Shown piece after piece: positions 27,352-36,197 of a DNA stretch of 64,000 nucleotides. The notes beneath the pieces were generated by a model. It searched no databases and was not told the origin of the DNA. It saw nothing but the letters and a program-made list of their open reading frames with translations. Each line of letters begins with the position of its first letter. Positions within the stretch are counted from its first letter, which is position 1. Position numbers and translations under genes: made by a program. The DNA lies in contig JAUIEJ010000005.1 of the NCBI GenBank assembly GCA_030428885.1, positions 62,001 to 126,000 on the forward strand, given 5' to 3'. This stretch comes from Gemmatimonadota bacterium (lineage in GTDB: Bacteria; Gemmatimonadota; Gemmatimonadetes; Longimicrobiales; Gaopeijiaceae).

Positions 27352-28572
27352 TCAACCGAGCTCGACCCGCAGGCGGGTCACCAGCGTCCAGAGGGCTTCC
27401 TTCACCACGTCGGTGTCGGGGTGCCGCACGATGACGAAGCCGTCGCCTTCGTAGGCGCCCGAGGTCTTCTGCCCCGGCCGGGGCAGGCGCGACTCCACGA
27501 CCAGGTCGCCCAGGTCGGCCGCCACCGCCTGGAGCCCTTCGACCCCGCGGATCGTGCCCTCGCCCTGGGGGCGGAGGTAGGCGGCGCCTGCGGCGTAGGG
27601 GCGCTCCCGGGGCTCGAATCGGCCGAACACCATGGCCCGGGCCCAGGCGGCGAAGAGGTCGAAGTCGTGGGCCCAGGAGATGAGGTGCATGAAGCGGGCG
27701 CCGGGGGGCCGGGCACCCACCTCCGAGATGGCCACCGAGCCGTCGGGCCGCCGGAACCACTCCATGTGGCTGAGCCCCCGATCCATGCCCAGGGCCTTCA
27801 GGGCGGGGCCCGCGGCGGCACGGATCCCCGCGTACGCCGGATCGTGGGCCTCCCGGGGCAGGAGCACGCACCACTGGATCCACGGCTCCCGCACCACCTC
27901 CAGGGCCGACGGGAAGTAGTGGTTGATGGAGTGCCAGACCATCTGGCCGTCGAGGGTCATGGAGTCGAACGAGTGTTCGTCGCCCACGACGAACTCCTCC
28001 AGGAGAAGCGGGCGCTCCGGGGTGGGGGGCATCTGGGCCAGGAGATGGGCGAGTTCCACGCCGCTGGAGATCCGGAACGTGCCCCGGGAGCCCGAGCCCG
28101 CCGGGGGTTTGGCGATGAGTGGGTATCCCACCTCGCCGGCGAACACCCCGGCCTCCACGTCGCGGGTGGCGAGGCGGTGTCGGGCGCAGGGAAGTCCGTG
28201 GGCCCGGAGCACGTCCTTCATGCGGGACTTGTCCCGGAAGTTCTCCGCCGTGGCCGCGCCCATGCCCGGGAGTCCCAGATGATCCCGCACCTGCCCCAGG
28301 GGCACCTGGAGCTCCTCGAAGGTGCCCAGGAGCTGGTCCACCGCCTGCCCCCGTCGCCGAAGGGTGCCCACCGCCCCGGCGATCTGGCCGGCGTCGAGTC
28401 CGTCGGCCACCTGCACGTGGTCGGCGAGACGCCCCCGCAGGCCCTCGGGCATCCGGTCGGACGGATCCTGGCTGATGACGCTGGTGCGCACGCCCTCCAG
28501 CCGCGACAGCGCGGAAATGAACCGGAGGGTGGTCTCGGCGAAGAACGGGGCGACGAAGGTGACGTCGGGCAT
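27352..28572 (-). CDS. ATP-grasp ligase B
   Basis: 406 residues, ATG start. Parallel in layout to ligase A: N-terminal Rossmann-like domain (MPDVTFVAPFFAETTLRF), RDKSRMKDVLRAHGLP, YPLIAKPPAGSGSRGTF, LEEFVVGDEHSFDSM, HMEWFRRPDG, ISEVGARPPGA, and VIVRHPD near the end. A and B are paralogs, not copies; identity is confined to the motifs and scaffold, so each probably attaches a different building block. Divergent from the AMP-forming ligase gene over about 116 bp, likely a shared regulatory region. Confidence 0.85.
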   Translation of the reverse strand: MPDVTFVAPFFAETTLRFISALSRLEGVRTSVISQDPSDRMPEGLRGRLADHVQVADGLDAGQIAGAVGTLRRRGQAVDQLLGTFEELQVPLGQVRDHLGLPGMGAATAENFRDKSRMKDVLRAHGLPCARHRLATRDVEAGVFAGEVGYPLIAKPPAGSGSRGTFRISSGVELAHLLAQMPPTPERPLLLEEFVVGDEHSFDSMTLDGQMVWHSINHYFPSALEVVREPWIQWCVLLPREAHDPAYAGIRAAAGPALKALGMDRGLSHMEWFRRPDGSVAISEVGARPPGARFMHLISWAHDFDLFAAWARAMVFGRFEPRERPYAAGAAYLRPQGEGTIRGVEGLQAVAADLGDLVVESRLPRPGQKTSGAYEGDGFVIVRHPDTDVVKEALWTLVTRLRVELG

Positions 28573-28688
28573 GCACGAACCTACGGCGCCGGGCCGTCGC
28601 CGGACACCGGATCCTTGTCCACGACCCGGTTGGGGCCGACCGTGCCCCTCGTCGCCCCTCGGTCGTGTCCCCCGTCCCGGATTCCCAG

Positions 28689-30260
28689 ATGCTGAATCTC
28701 GCCACCCTGCTCGAAGAGACCGCCCGCCGGCATCCGGACCGCGTGGCGGTGGTCTTCGGCGATACGCGCACCACCTACCGGGAGCTGGACGGGGCCGCCG
28801 CCCGAGTCGCGGGCGGTCTGGTGTCCATGGGCGTGAAGCCGGGAGATCGTGTAGCGCTGAGCTGCCCGAACCTGCCGTGGTTTCCCGTGGTCTACTACGG
28901 AATCCTGAAGGCGGGCGCCGTGGTGGTACCGCTGAACGTACTCCTCAAGGGGCGGGAGATCGGCGAGCACCTCCGGGACTGCGGGGCCGGCGTGTACGTG
29001 GGCTTCGAGGGCACCGACGCCCTTCCCATGGGGCGGTTCGGGTCCGAGGGGTTCGCGACCGCTCCCCATTGCCGACACCGGGTGGTGATCACCGCCGACC
29101 CCGCGGCGCCCTCGCCCTACGAGGGCGCCTCGACGCTGGGCGCTCTCATGGCGGGGGCCCCCGAGACGTTCGACACCGTGGACACCGGGGCCGACGACAC
29201 GGCGGTGGTGCTCTATACCAGCGGCACCACGGGGGTGCCGAAGGGCGCCGAGCTGACCCACTCCAACATGGTCCTCAACGCCCGCCTGGCCGACAACCAG
29301 CTCTTCAACCTCCAGGAGCACGACCGGTATCTGGTGGCCCTGCCCCTCTTCCACTCGTTCGGCCAGACGGTGCTGATGAACATGGGGTTCTACACGGGCG
29401 CGACCCTGACCCTCATGGCCCGCTTCGACGCCGGCCACGCGCTGGAGCTCATGGAGCGCCACGGGATCACCTTCTTCGCCGGCGTTCCCACCATGTACTG
29501 GGCGCTCCTCAACCACCCCGCCCTGGCGTCGTTCGATCTGGCGTCCATCGCCCGCACCCTGACGTCCACGGTGTCGGGAGGCGCGGCCATGCCGGTGGAA
29601 CTCATGCGGGCGTTCAACGAGCGGTTCGCCGTGAAGATCCTGGAGGGGTACGGTCTGTCCGAGACCAGTCCCGTGGCGACCTTCAACCACTTTCCCCGGC
29701 CCGTGAAGGCCGGAACCGTGGGCCAGCCCGTCTGGGGCACCGGCGTGCGGGTGGCCGATCCCGAGACGGGGGCGCCGCGGGGGCCCGGCGAGACGGGCGA
29801 GATCCTCCTGAAGGGGCACCACGTCATGAAGGGCTACCTGGGGCGTCCCGACGAGACGGCGGCGGCCATGCGGGGCGACTGGTTCCGCACCGGAGACGTG
29901 GGCCAACTCGACGGCGACGGCTACCTGACCATCACCGACCGGGTCAAGGACGTGGTGATCCGGGGCGGCTTCAACGTGTATCCCCGGGAGGTGGAAGAGG
30001 TGTTCATGACCCACCCGGCGGTGAGCCTGGTGGCGGTCATCGGCGTGCCCCACGACGCCCTGGGCGAGGAAGTGGAGGCGTACGTGATCCTCGCCGACGG
30101 CCACGCGCCCGCCCCCGACGAGCTCGTGGCGTGGGGGCGTGAGCAACTGGCCGCCCACAAGTACCCGCGGCGGGTGGAGATCGTCGAGTCCCTGCCCATG
30201 ACGGCCACGGGAAAGATCCTGAAACGGGAACTCCGGGCCCGCCGGGCGGCCGAAGGGTAG
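28689..30260 (+). CDS. AMP-forming acyl-CoA ligase (ANL superfamily)
   Basis: About 523 residues from the ATG at 28689; a GTG at 28665 would add eight residues. The P-loop motif VVLYTSGTTGVPKGAELTH, GYGLSETSPV, the TGD segment WFRTGDVG and the C-terminal Lys in PMTATGKILKREL are all intact. It activates a carboxylic acid as its adenylate and normally transfers it to CoA, resembling medium/long-chain fatty acid CoA ligases. Its divergent position next to ATP-grasp ligases B and A makes acyl activation for the same pathway possible but unproven. Confidence 0.88.
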   Translation: MLNLATLLEETARRHPDRVAVVFGDTRTTYRELDGAAARVAGGLVSMGVKPGDRVALSCPNLPWFPVVYYGILKAGAVVVPLNVLLKGREIGEHLRDCGAGVYVGFEGTDALPMGRFGSEGFATAPHCRHRVVITADPAAPSPYEGASTLGALMAGAPETFDTVDTGADDTAVVLYTSGTTGVPKGAELTHSNMVLNARLADNQLFNLQEHDRYLVALPLFHSFGQTVLMNMGFYTGATLTLMARFDAGHALELMERHGITFFAGVPTMYWALLNHPALASFDLASIARTLTSTVSGGAAMPVELMRAFNERFAVKILEGYGLSETSPVATFNHFPRPVKAGTVGQPVWGTGVRVADPETGAPRGPGETGEILLKGHHVMKGYLGRPDETAAAMRGDWFRTGDVGQLDGDGYLTITDRVKDVVIRGGFNVYPREVEEVFMTHPAVSLVAVIGVPHDALGEEVEAYVILADGHAPAPDELVAWGREQLAAHKYPRRVEIVESLPMTATGKILKRELRARRAAEG

Positions 30261-30306
30261 GGCCTCCACCCGGCGCCCCTTGTGGCGGCCGCTCCCGACA
30301 CCCTTA

Positions 30307-30324
30307 TTACGAAGATTGTCGTAA
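30307..30324. promoter_or_regulatory. Inverted repeat before the beta-propeller gene
   Basis: TTACGA and TCGTAA are perfect 6-bp arms around a 6-bp spacer, about 20 bp before the ATG at 30344. Position and symmetry suit a repressor dimer. BlaI/MecI-type repressors use sites of similar build, but none is encoded in the window. Confidence 0.5.
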
Positions 30325-30343
30325 CTCGGGGTCCGGAGGGGAC

Positions 30344-31504
30344 ATGGGGCGGACGAAGGGCAGCGGCCGGCGGCCGATCGAGTCGTGGGCGGTGACGGCG
30401 GGACTGGTTCTGGCCACTGCAGCGGTGGGCCCCGCGCCGGGATTCGGCCAGGACCGGAGGGTCGTGGCCGACGCCGACGCCCGGGCTCCCGAGGGCCTGA
30501 TCCACGTGTTCGACGTGGGCGAACTGCCCGACGGGCGGGTTGTCGTCACCGATTCCCGCGAGCCGGCGATTCTCGTGTGGGACCCCGCGGCGGGCACCCT
30601 CGAGCGCATCGGTCGGGAGGGGCAGGGGCCGCGGGAGTACCTGGGCGCGTTCAGCCTCGTGCCGACGGCCGACGGCGGATTCGGCGTCTACGATGCCCGC
30701 CAGGCTCGGCTCACCATCGTGTCCGCCGACGGGGCGGTGACGGGAGTCGAGTCGTTCGTGCGGCCGCCCACCAGCGGCCTGGCGCCCCCCCGGGGCGGCG
30801 GCACCGACGGCCGGGGCCTCATCGCCCTCCGGAGCGTCGACCCCGACCGGGGGCTGCGCCGGGCGTCCGTCGTCTATCGATGGAATCTGGCCACGGGCGA
30901 GGCCGACTCCCTGGGGGTGGTCATGACCTACGCCCGGGGCCAGGAGGGGCGGGGCATCACGCCCATGCCCCGGGGCGACGCCTGGACGGCTGGGCCCGAC
31001 GGGTCGTGGGCCCGCATCGTGGCCGACGACTACCACGTGGAGTGGACGGGGGGCGCCCGGGGCGACGTCGTGGGGCGTCCCATTCCCCACGAGCCCCGCG
31101 CCCCCACCGACGCCGATCGCGACGCGTGGGTCCGTCAGATGCTGGCCCGCTCGCCGGCCTCGGTCTCCTTCGGCGGCGAGGGAGGGGGAGGCGTGTCGGA
31201 TGCGGCCGTACGCCGGTACCGAACCGAGCTCGACGCCGACCGGTACCCGGACCGGCTGCCCCTCTTCGAGCCCGACTTCGTGCCGTCGTCGCCCCGGGGC
31301 GAGATCTGGCTCCAGCGCCTCGACCTCTCCGACGACACCCGCACCGTCTTCGACGTCATCGATCGCATGGGCCGACGCACCGGCCAGCGAGAGGTCCCGG
31401 GTCGGGCCCGGGTTGTGGGATTCGGGGCCGAAGCCGTCTATCTGGTCCGCATCGACGACGTCGACCTGGAGTGGCTGGAGCGGGTCCCCCTCGACGCGGG
31501 CTGA
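30344..31504 (+). CDS. 6-bladed beta-propeller protein, secreted
   Basis: 386 residues. A hydrophobic signal (AVTAGLVLATAAVGPAPGFG) is followed by repeated propeller blades; the diagnostic first blade reads VWDPAAGTLERIGREGQGPREYLG. The last blade contains IWLQRLDLSDDTRTVFDVID. Such proteins are abundant in Gemmatimonadota and act in the periplasm or at the surface, usually in unknown binding roles. It precedes the ligase-esterase operon by 82 bp in the same direction and could be co-regulated, but a separate promoter palindrome lies upstream. Confidence 0.75.
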   Translation: MGRTKGSGRRPIESWAVTAGLVLATAAVGPAPGFGQDRRVVADADARAPEGLIHVFDVGELPDGRVVVTDSREPAILVWDPAAGTLERIGREGQGPREYLGAFSLVPTADGGFGVYDARQARLTIVSADGAVTGVESFVRPPTSGLAPPRGGGTDGRGLIALRSVDPDRGLRRASVVYRWNLATGEADSLGVVMTYARGQEGRGITPMPRGDAWTAGPDGSWARIVADDYHVEWTGGARGDVVGRPIPHEPRAPTDADRDAWVRQMLARSPASVSFGGEGGGGVSDAAVRRYRTELDADRYPDRLPLFEPDFVPSSPRGEIWLQRLDLSDDTRTVFDVIDRMGRRTGQREVPGRARVVGFGAEAVYLVRIDDVDLEWLERVPLDAG

Positions 31505-31586
31505 GGCCCGCGCCCCTCGCGGCACCGCGGCGAACGCCTACATTCGGGGCACCCGGCATCCGGTCTCCTCCCGCCCCCCCTTCGCC

Positions 31587-32810
31587 ATGCACGTCGTCTT
31601 CATCGAGCCGTCGTTTCCCGCGAATCAGAAGCAGTTCGTGCGGGGACTCCGCCAGGCCGGGGCCGAGGTCACGGGGATCGGGGAGCGGCCGAAGGAGTCC
31701 CTGGACGACGACGTGAAGCGCTGGCTCCTGCACTACGAACAGGTGCCCACGGTGGTGGACGCGGGGCGCCTCGTCGACACCGTGCGGTGGATCGCCTCGA
31801 AGAAGCCCGTGGACCGCCTGGAGACGACGGTCGAAGCCCACGTCCTCGCCGCAGCCCAGGCCCGGGAGACGCTGGGAATTCCCGGGACGTCGGTCCGCAC
31901 GGCCTGGCTCTGCCGCGACAAGCCGGCCATGAAGGACGTGCTCCGGGAGGGCGGGGTGGCCACGGCGGCGTCCATGGGGAGCGGCTCGGTGGACGAGATC
32001 GTGGCCTTCGCCCACACCGTGGGCTACCCCCTCATCGTGAAGCCCCGCTCCGGAGCCGGGGCCTCCGGGACGGAGCGGGTGGACTCCGACGACGCCCTCC
32101 GGGGGGCGTTGGAACGGGCCGGAGTGGGGCGGGGCGGCGACGTGGCGGTGGAGGAATTCGTGGAGGGCCACGAGGGGTTCTACGACACCATCTCCATCGG
32201 CGGGCGCGTGGCCCACGACTTCGTGAGCCACTACTACCCCAACGTTCTCGAAGCCATGCGCACCCGGTGGATCTCGCCCCAGATCGTCACGACCAACCGG
32301 GTGGACTCGGCGTCCGACTACCAGGAGGTCCGGGCCCTGGGCCAGCGGGTGAACGACCTGCTGGGGATCGGGACCAGCGCCACCCACATGGAGTGGTTCT
32401 TCGGTCCCAAGGGACTGCGCTTCAGCGAGGTGGGGTGCCGGCCCCCGGGCGTGCGCACCTGGGACCTCTACTCGGCCGCCAACGACGTGGACCTCTACGA
32501 GGAGTGGGCCCTGGCGGTGCTCTACGGACGCACCGGCCGGCCCCTCTCCCGCTCCCACGCCGCGGGTCTGGTGGCGCTGCGTCCCGATCGCGACGGGCGC
32601 ATCACCCACTGCGAGGGCCTGGACGAGGTGCATCGCCGGTTCGGTCGTTGGGTCATCGACGCCCACATTCCCCCGGGCGGCACGCCCACCCAGCCCGTGG
32701 AGGGCGGCTTCATGGCCAACGCCTGGATTCGCATGCGGCATCCCGACTACGACGAGTTGCGTTCCATGCTGAGCACCATCGGCGAGATCGCCCAGTTGAG
32801 GGCCGAATGA
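31587..32810 (+). CDS. ATP-grasp ligase C (first gene of the core operon)
   Basis: About 407 residues from the ATG at 31587; the longer frame upstream is the beta-propeller gene read out of frame. Third paralog of ligases A and B: MHVVFIEPSFPANQKQFVRG, CRDKPAMKDVLREGGV, YPLIVKPRSGAGASG, VEEFVEGHEGFYDT, HMEWFFGPKG, FSEVGCRPPGV and IRMRHPD near the end. ATP-dependent carboxylate ligase; the acceptor is unknown. The next gene starts within its stop codon (ATGA), so synthesis of the two proteins is coupled. Confidence 0.85.
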   Translation: MHVVFIEPSFPANQKQFVRGLRQAGAEVTGIGERPKESLDDDVKRWLLHYEQVPTVVDAGRLVDTVRWIASKKPVDRLETTVEAHVLAAAQARETLGIPGTSVRTAWLCRDKPAMKDVLREGGVATAASMGSGSVDEIVAFAHTVGYPLIVKPRSGAGASGTERVDSDDALRGALERAGVGRGGDVAVEEFVEGHEGFYDTISIGGRVAHDFVSHYYPNVLEAMRTRWISPQIVTTNRVDSASDYQEVRALGQRVNDLLGIGTSATHMEWFFGPKGLRFSEVGCRPPGVRTWDLYSAANDVDLYEEWALAVLYGRTGRPLSRSHAAGLVALRPDRDGRITHCEGLDEVHRRFGRWVIDAHIPPGGTPTQPVEGGFMANAWIRMRHPDYDELRSMLSTIGEIAQLRAE

Positions 32811-33733
32811 GCGTCGTGCTCCTGGGACCCCTGGACGACCGCTCCCTCGTGGGGGTCGAAGTGGCCCGGCTCCGAGGAGCCGGGCGGGTGGGTCTCATCA
32901 CCGCCGGGTGGCAGGAGTGGGAGGACCAGGATCACTGGCTGCGGGAGGCGGTGGGGGGCGCCGTGGTGAACCTCGAACTCTACCGACGGGCCGAGACCGT
33001 TTGGGCCCACGACCGGGAGTTCGCCGAAGCCCACGCCGCCCTCCAGCACCGGGTGCGACTCCTGCGTCGGGCCTACAACGCCCGGCTCGAGCGGGCCATG
33101 GACGCGTGGATCGCCCTGGAGCGGTGGCACGGCGACGAGGGCGTCCTGGCGGACGAGCGGGAGGCGGCCCGGAGCGCCGTGGCCGATCTGGACCGGCACC
33201 ACCTGGACCGTATCGGCGAGTTCCGGGGCGAGTTCGACGCCCGCTGGCGTCCTACGGAGCGGGAGCTTGTGGCCCGGGAACGCCACGCGGTGGCGGGTCT
33301 GCTGGACGGCGTCGACGTGGTGGTGGTGGCCGGTGGCCACGTCCCTCTGCTGTTGAACCGCCTCCGCCTCTTCGACCTGGCCCCCCTTCTGGAGGGCCGG
33401 CACGTGGTGGCGTGGTCCGGCGGCGCCATGGCCCTGACGGAGCGGATCGTGCTCTTCCACGACTCGCCCCCCTGGGGCCCGGGCCACGCCGAAGTGGGCG
33501 AGGTGGGATTGGGCCGGGTGCCGGGCGTCGTGGCCCTTCCCGACGGCCGCCGCCGTCTGCGCCTGGACGATCCCGGGCGGGTGGGGCGCATGGCCCGACG
33601 GTTCGCGCCCGACGCCTGTCTGGTCCTGGATCCCGGCGCCCGGGCCGAGTGGTCCCGGAACGGGTGGAGCGTGGGCCAGGCTCTGCGCCTCGCGCCCGAC
33701 GGCGCGGTCGCGCCGGCGAGAGACGTGGCATGA
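32807..33733 (+). CDS. S51/class I amidotransferase-like protein
   Basis: 308 residues. An N-terminal strand-turn (MSVVLLGPLDDRSLVGVE), a charged helical insert (~70-165), then VVVVAGGHVPLLLNRL (residues 171-186, like the GGN turn of S51) and VAWSGGAMAL with a Ser204 at the nucleophile elbow, as in dipeptidase E/cyanophycinase. His218 in LFHDSP is a candidate partner. S51 enzymes cleave Asp-containing dipeptides or the ligase-made polymer cyanophycin, which makes its place between two ATP-grasp ligases notable. Assignment is from motifs only. Confidence 0.6.
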   Translation: MSVVLLGPLDDRSLVGVEVARLRGAGRVGLITAGWQEWEDQDHWLREAVGGAVVNLELYRRAETVWAHDREFAEAHAALQHRVRLLRRAYNARLERAMDAWIALERWHGDEGVLADEREAARSAVADLDRHHLDRIGEFRGEFDARWRPTERELVARERHAVAGLLDGVDVVVVAGGHVPLLLNRLRLFDLAPLLEGRHVVAWSGGAMALTERIVLFHDSPPWGPGHAEVGEVGLGRVPGVVALPDGRRRLRLDDPGRVGRMARRFAPDACLVLDPGARAEWSRNGWSVGQALRLAPDGAVAPARDVA

Positions 33734-34932
33734 GGTGGGTGCCCGAGGCTCCCGAGGCCACCGCCGGGACCCCACCCGACGTGGAGGGGTTGGCCATCGA
33801 GTCCCTGGTGCGGGCCGCCGCCGCGGGCGCGCCCCCCGACGGGGGCGCCGTGGACGCCTTTCTCGAGGGGCGCGACGTCCCCGTGGTGGAGGGCTCCCGG
33901 GTCACCTTCCTCTACCGGGGCACGGCCGACGACGTGCGGCTCCGGCATTGGGTGTACGGGCTTCCCACCGAGGGGTCCCTCCATCGCCTGCCGGGCACCG
34001 ACCTCTGGTACGACGTGCTGGACCTGCCCGAGGGATCCCGCATGGAGTACAAGTTCGAGGTGGTGCGGGGCCAGGACGTGGAGTGGATCCACGACCCCCT
34101 GAATCCGCACCTGGCCCGGGATCCGTTCGGAGCCAACTCGGTCTGTCACGGCGCGGGCTACTCCGTGCCCGAATGGACCCTCCCCGATCCCGCGGCGGCG
34201 AGGGGGTCCCTCGAAGATCGGGTGTTCCGCAGCCGGGCCCTGGGGGGGGCGCGCCGGGTCACGATCTACCGCCCGGCCCGCTTCCGGAAGACCCGGCGCT
34301 ACCCTCTGCTCCTGGTCCACGACGGGGGCGACTACCTGGCGTATGCGGGCCTCCAGACGGTGTTGGACAACCTGATCCACCGCCTCGAGATCCCGGGGCT
34401 GATCGCCGCCCTCATGCATCCGCCCGACCGAATGGAGCAGTACCGGGGCTCGGAGGCCCATTCCCGGTTCCTGGTGGAGGAGTTGATTCCCGATCTGGAG
34501 CGTTCTCTGCCGCTCCGGGGCACGCCGGCGAGCCGGTGCCTCATGGGGGCGAGCCTGGGAGCCGTGGCCACGCTCTCCACCGCGGTGCGGTATCCCCGGA
34601 CCTTCGGGCACCTGCTGCTGCAGTCGGGGTCGTTCGCCTTCAGCGACATCGGAGGCCACGGACGAGGCCCGGTGTTCGACCCCATCGCCGAGTTCGTCAA
34701 CGACTATCGGCGGTCCCCCGGAAAGGTGGCCGACAAGGTGTTCGTGAGCTGCGGCATGTACGAGTCCCTCATCTACGAAAACCGCTCGCTGGTGCCCGTG
34801 CTGGAGCGCACCGGCATGGACGTGCGGTTCGTGGAGGCGCGGGACGGGCACAACTGGGAAAACTGGCGGGACCGTCTCCGGGAGGGGCTGTCGTGGCTCC
34901 TGCCCGGCCCTCTCTGGCTGGTCTACGACTGA
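33730..34932 (+). CDS. Enterochelin-esterase-like (Fes-type) hydrolase
   Basis: 400 residues, ATG overlapping the previous stop. Residues ~55-140 form the CBM48/early-set domain seen in Fes (VTFLYRGTADDVRLRHWVYG). The catalytic part has HDGGDYL (197-203), the nucleophile elbow GASLGA with Ser275, and the His of DGHNWENW at 374. Fes enzymes hydrolyse ester bonds of siderophores such as enterobactin. No siderophore synthetase or TonB receptor is adjacent, so it more likely acts on the product of the ligases in the same operon. Confidence 0.8.
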   Translation: MRWVPEAPEATAGTPPDVEGLAIESLVRAAAAGAPPDGGAVDAFLEGRDVPVVEGSRVTFLYRGTADDVRLRHWVYGLPTEGSLHRLPGTDLWYDVLDLPEGSRMEYKFEVVRGQDVEWIHDPLNPHLARDPFGANSVCHGAGYSVPEWTLPDPAAARGSLEDRVFRSRALGGARRVTIYRPARFRKTRRYPLLLVHDGGDYLAYAGLQTVLDNLIHRLEIPGLIAALMHPPDRMEQYRGSEAHSRFLVEELIPDLERSLPLRGTPASRCLMGASLGAVATLSTAVRYPRTFGHLLLQSGSFAFSDIGGHGRGPVFDPIAEFVNDYRRSPGKVADKVFVSCGMYESLIYENRSLVPVLERTGMDVRFVEARDGHNWENWRDRLREGLSWLLPGPLWLVYD

Positions 34933-34949
34933 CGACTTCCGAGGACTCC

Positions 34950-36197
34950 ATGGCCGACGTGACGAAAACTATCGGGCTCTCCCTGGGCGCCGACATCTGC
35001 TGGCCCATCGCCTTCACCGAGATCCTGAAGCGCATGGATCTGGCGATTCCCGTGGGTGGCGACGAGGTGCGCTTCGAGGTGGAGCGCATGACCATCGACC
35101 CCTTCGACCTCCGGGAGCCGAAGAAGTACGACGTGGTGGTGGACCGCCTCACCCACTGGTATCACACGCGGCGGGAGTGGATCAAGAAGGCGGTCCTCAT
35201 CGACGACGTCTACGTGTTCAACAACCCGTGGTCGGTGCAGTCGGTGGAGAAACTTTCGGCCTACGCCGGCATGATTCGCCTGGGGTTCCCGATCCCCCGG
35301 ACGTGGCTCGTACCACCCCATTCCTACGAGCCCATGGACGACCTGGAGTACACCCTCCAGACCTACGCCCGGCACTTCGACCTCGGCGCCATCGGCCGGG
35401 ACCTGGGCTACCCCATGTACATCAAGCCCTACGACGGGGGTGGATGGCGCGCCGTGTCGCGGCTCGAAGACGAGGGGCAGCTCCGCTCCACCTACGATCA
35501 GAGCGGCAAACTGGTCATGACCCTGCAGGAAGCCATCGAGCCCTTCGATCACTTCGTACGCTGCATCGGTCTGGGTCCCCAGACCCATATCGTGCGCTAC
35601 GATCCAAAGGCGCCCCACCACGACCGCTACACCGAGACGCGCCCCGAGGAGTTCCTCTCGGACGACGACCGGAAGGTCATCGAAAGCACGACGCTGATCA
35701 TCAACGCGTTCTTCGGGTGGGACTTCAATTCGTGCGAGATGCTGCACCAGGAGGGCACCTGGTACCCCATCGACTTCGCCAACCCGTGCCCCGATTCCCA
35801 GGTGACCTCGACCCACTACCACTTCCCGTGGATCATCGAGGCCAACCTGCGCTGGGCCCTCTTCGCCGCCGCCACCGGCCGCACGGTGAAGCGCATCGAC
35901 TGGGACGCCTTCATCCGGAAGGTGGATCCGGAGATGACCCTGATGGAACGGATCGATATCTTGATGCCGGTGGTCCACGAGCGGTTCGACACCCCGGCGT
36001 TCGAGGACTTCTGCGCCGAGCATCTCTCCCATCTGCACGCCGTCACCCACGAGTGGTTCGGCACGGACGACGCTCGGGACGCCGTACGACGCAAAGTGGC
36101 CGCCGTCTTCCCTCCCCATGAAGTGGACGAGTTCACGGAGCTCTTCTTCTCCCGCGTGCAGCACTGGCGGGATCACAACCCGGTGGAGGAAGCGTGA
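34950..36197 (+). CDS. ATP-grasp ligase D (RimK/glutathione-synthetase-like)
   Basis: 415 residues from the ATG at 34950, 17 bp after the esterase gene. Not a close paralog of A-C: it starts MADVTKTIGLSLGADICWP, holds FNNPWSVQSVEKLSAYAGM (lid-type domain), YPMYIKPYDGGGWRAV for ATP binding, and ends with a helical domain after PIDFANPCPDS and STHYHFPW. The DFANPCPD stretch replaces the common EINPR metal motif. Probably ligates a small carboxylate to an amine. The downstream esterase overlaps its stop by 4 bp (GTGA). Confidence 0.78.
   Translation: MADVTKTIGLSLGADICWPIAFTEILKRMDLAIPVGGDEVRFEVERMTIDPFDLREPKKYDVVVDRLTHWYHTRREWIKKAVLIDDVYVFNNPWSVQSVEKLSAYAGMIRLGFPIPRTWLVPPHSYEPMDDLEYTLQTYARHFDLGAIGRDLGYPMYIKPYDGGGWRAVSRLEDEGQLRSTYDQSGKLVMTLQEAIEPFDHFVRCIGLGPQTHIVRYDPKAPHHDRYTETRPEEFLSDDDRKVIESTTLIINAFFGWDFNSCEMLHQEGTWYPIDFANPCPDSQVTSTHYHFPWIIEANLRWALFAAATGRTVKRIDWDAFIRKVDPEMTLMERIDILMPVVHERFDTPAFEDFCAEHLSHLHAVTHEWFGTDDARDAVRRKVAAVFPPHEVDEFTELFFSRVQHWRDHNPVEEA

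Noticed and set aside
33912-34136. Siderophore biosynthesis locus suggested by the Fes-like esterase
   Set aside because: No non-ribosomal synthetase, NIS synthetase, or TonB receptor nearby; the Fes-like fold alone does not show siderophore use.
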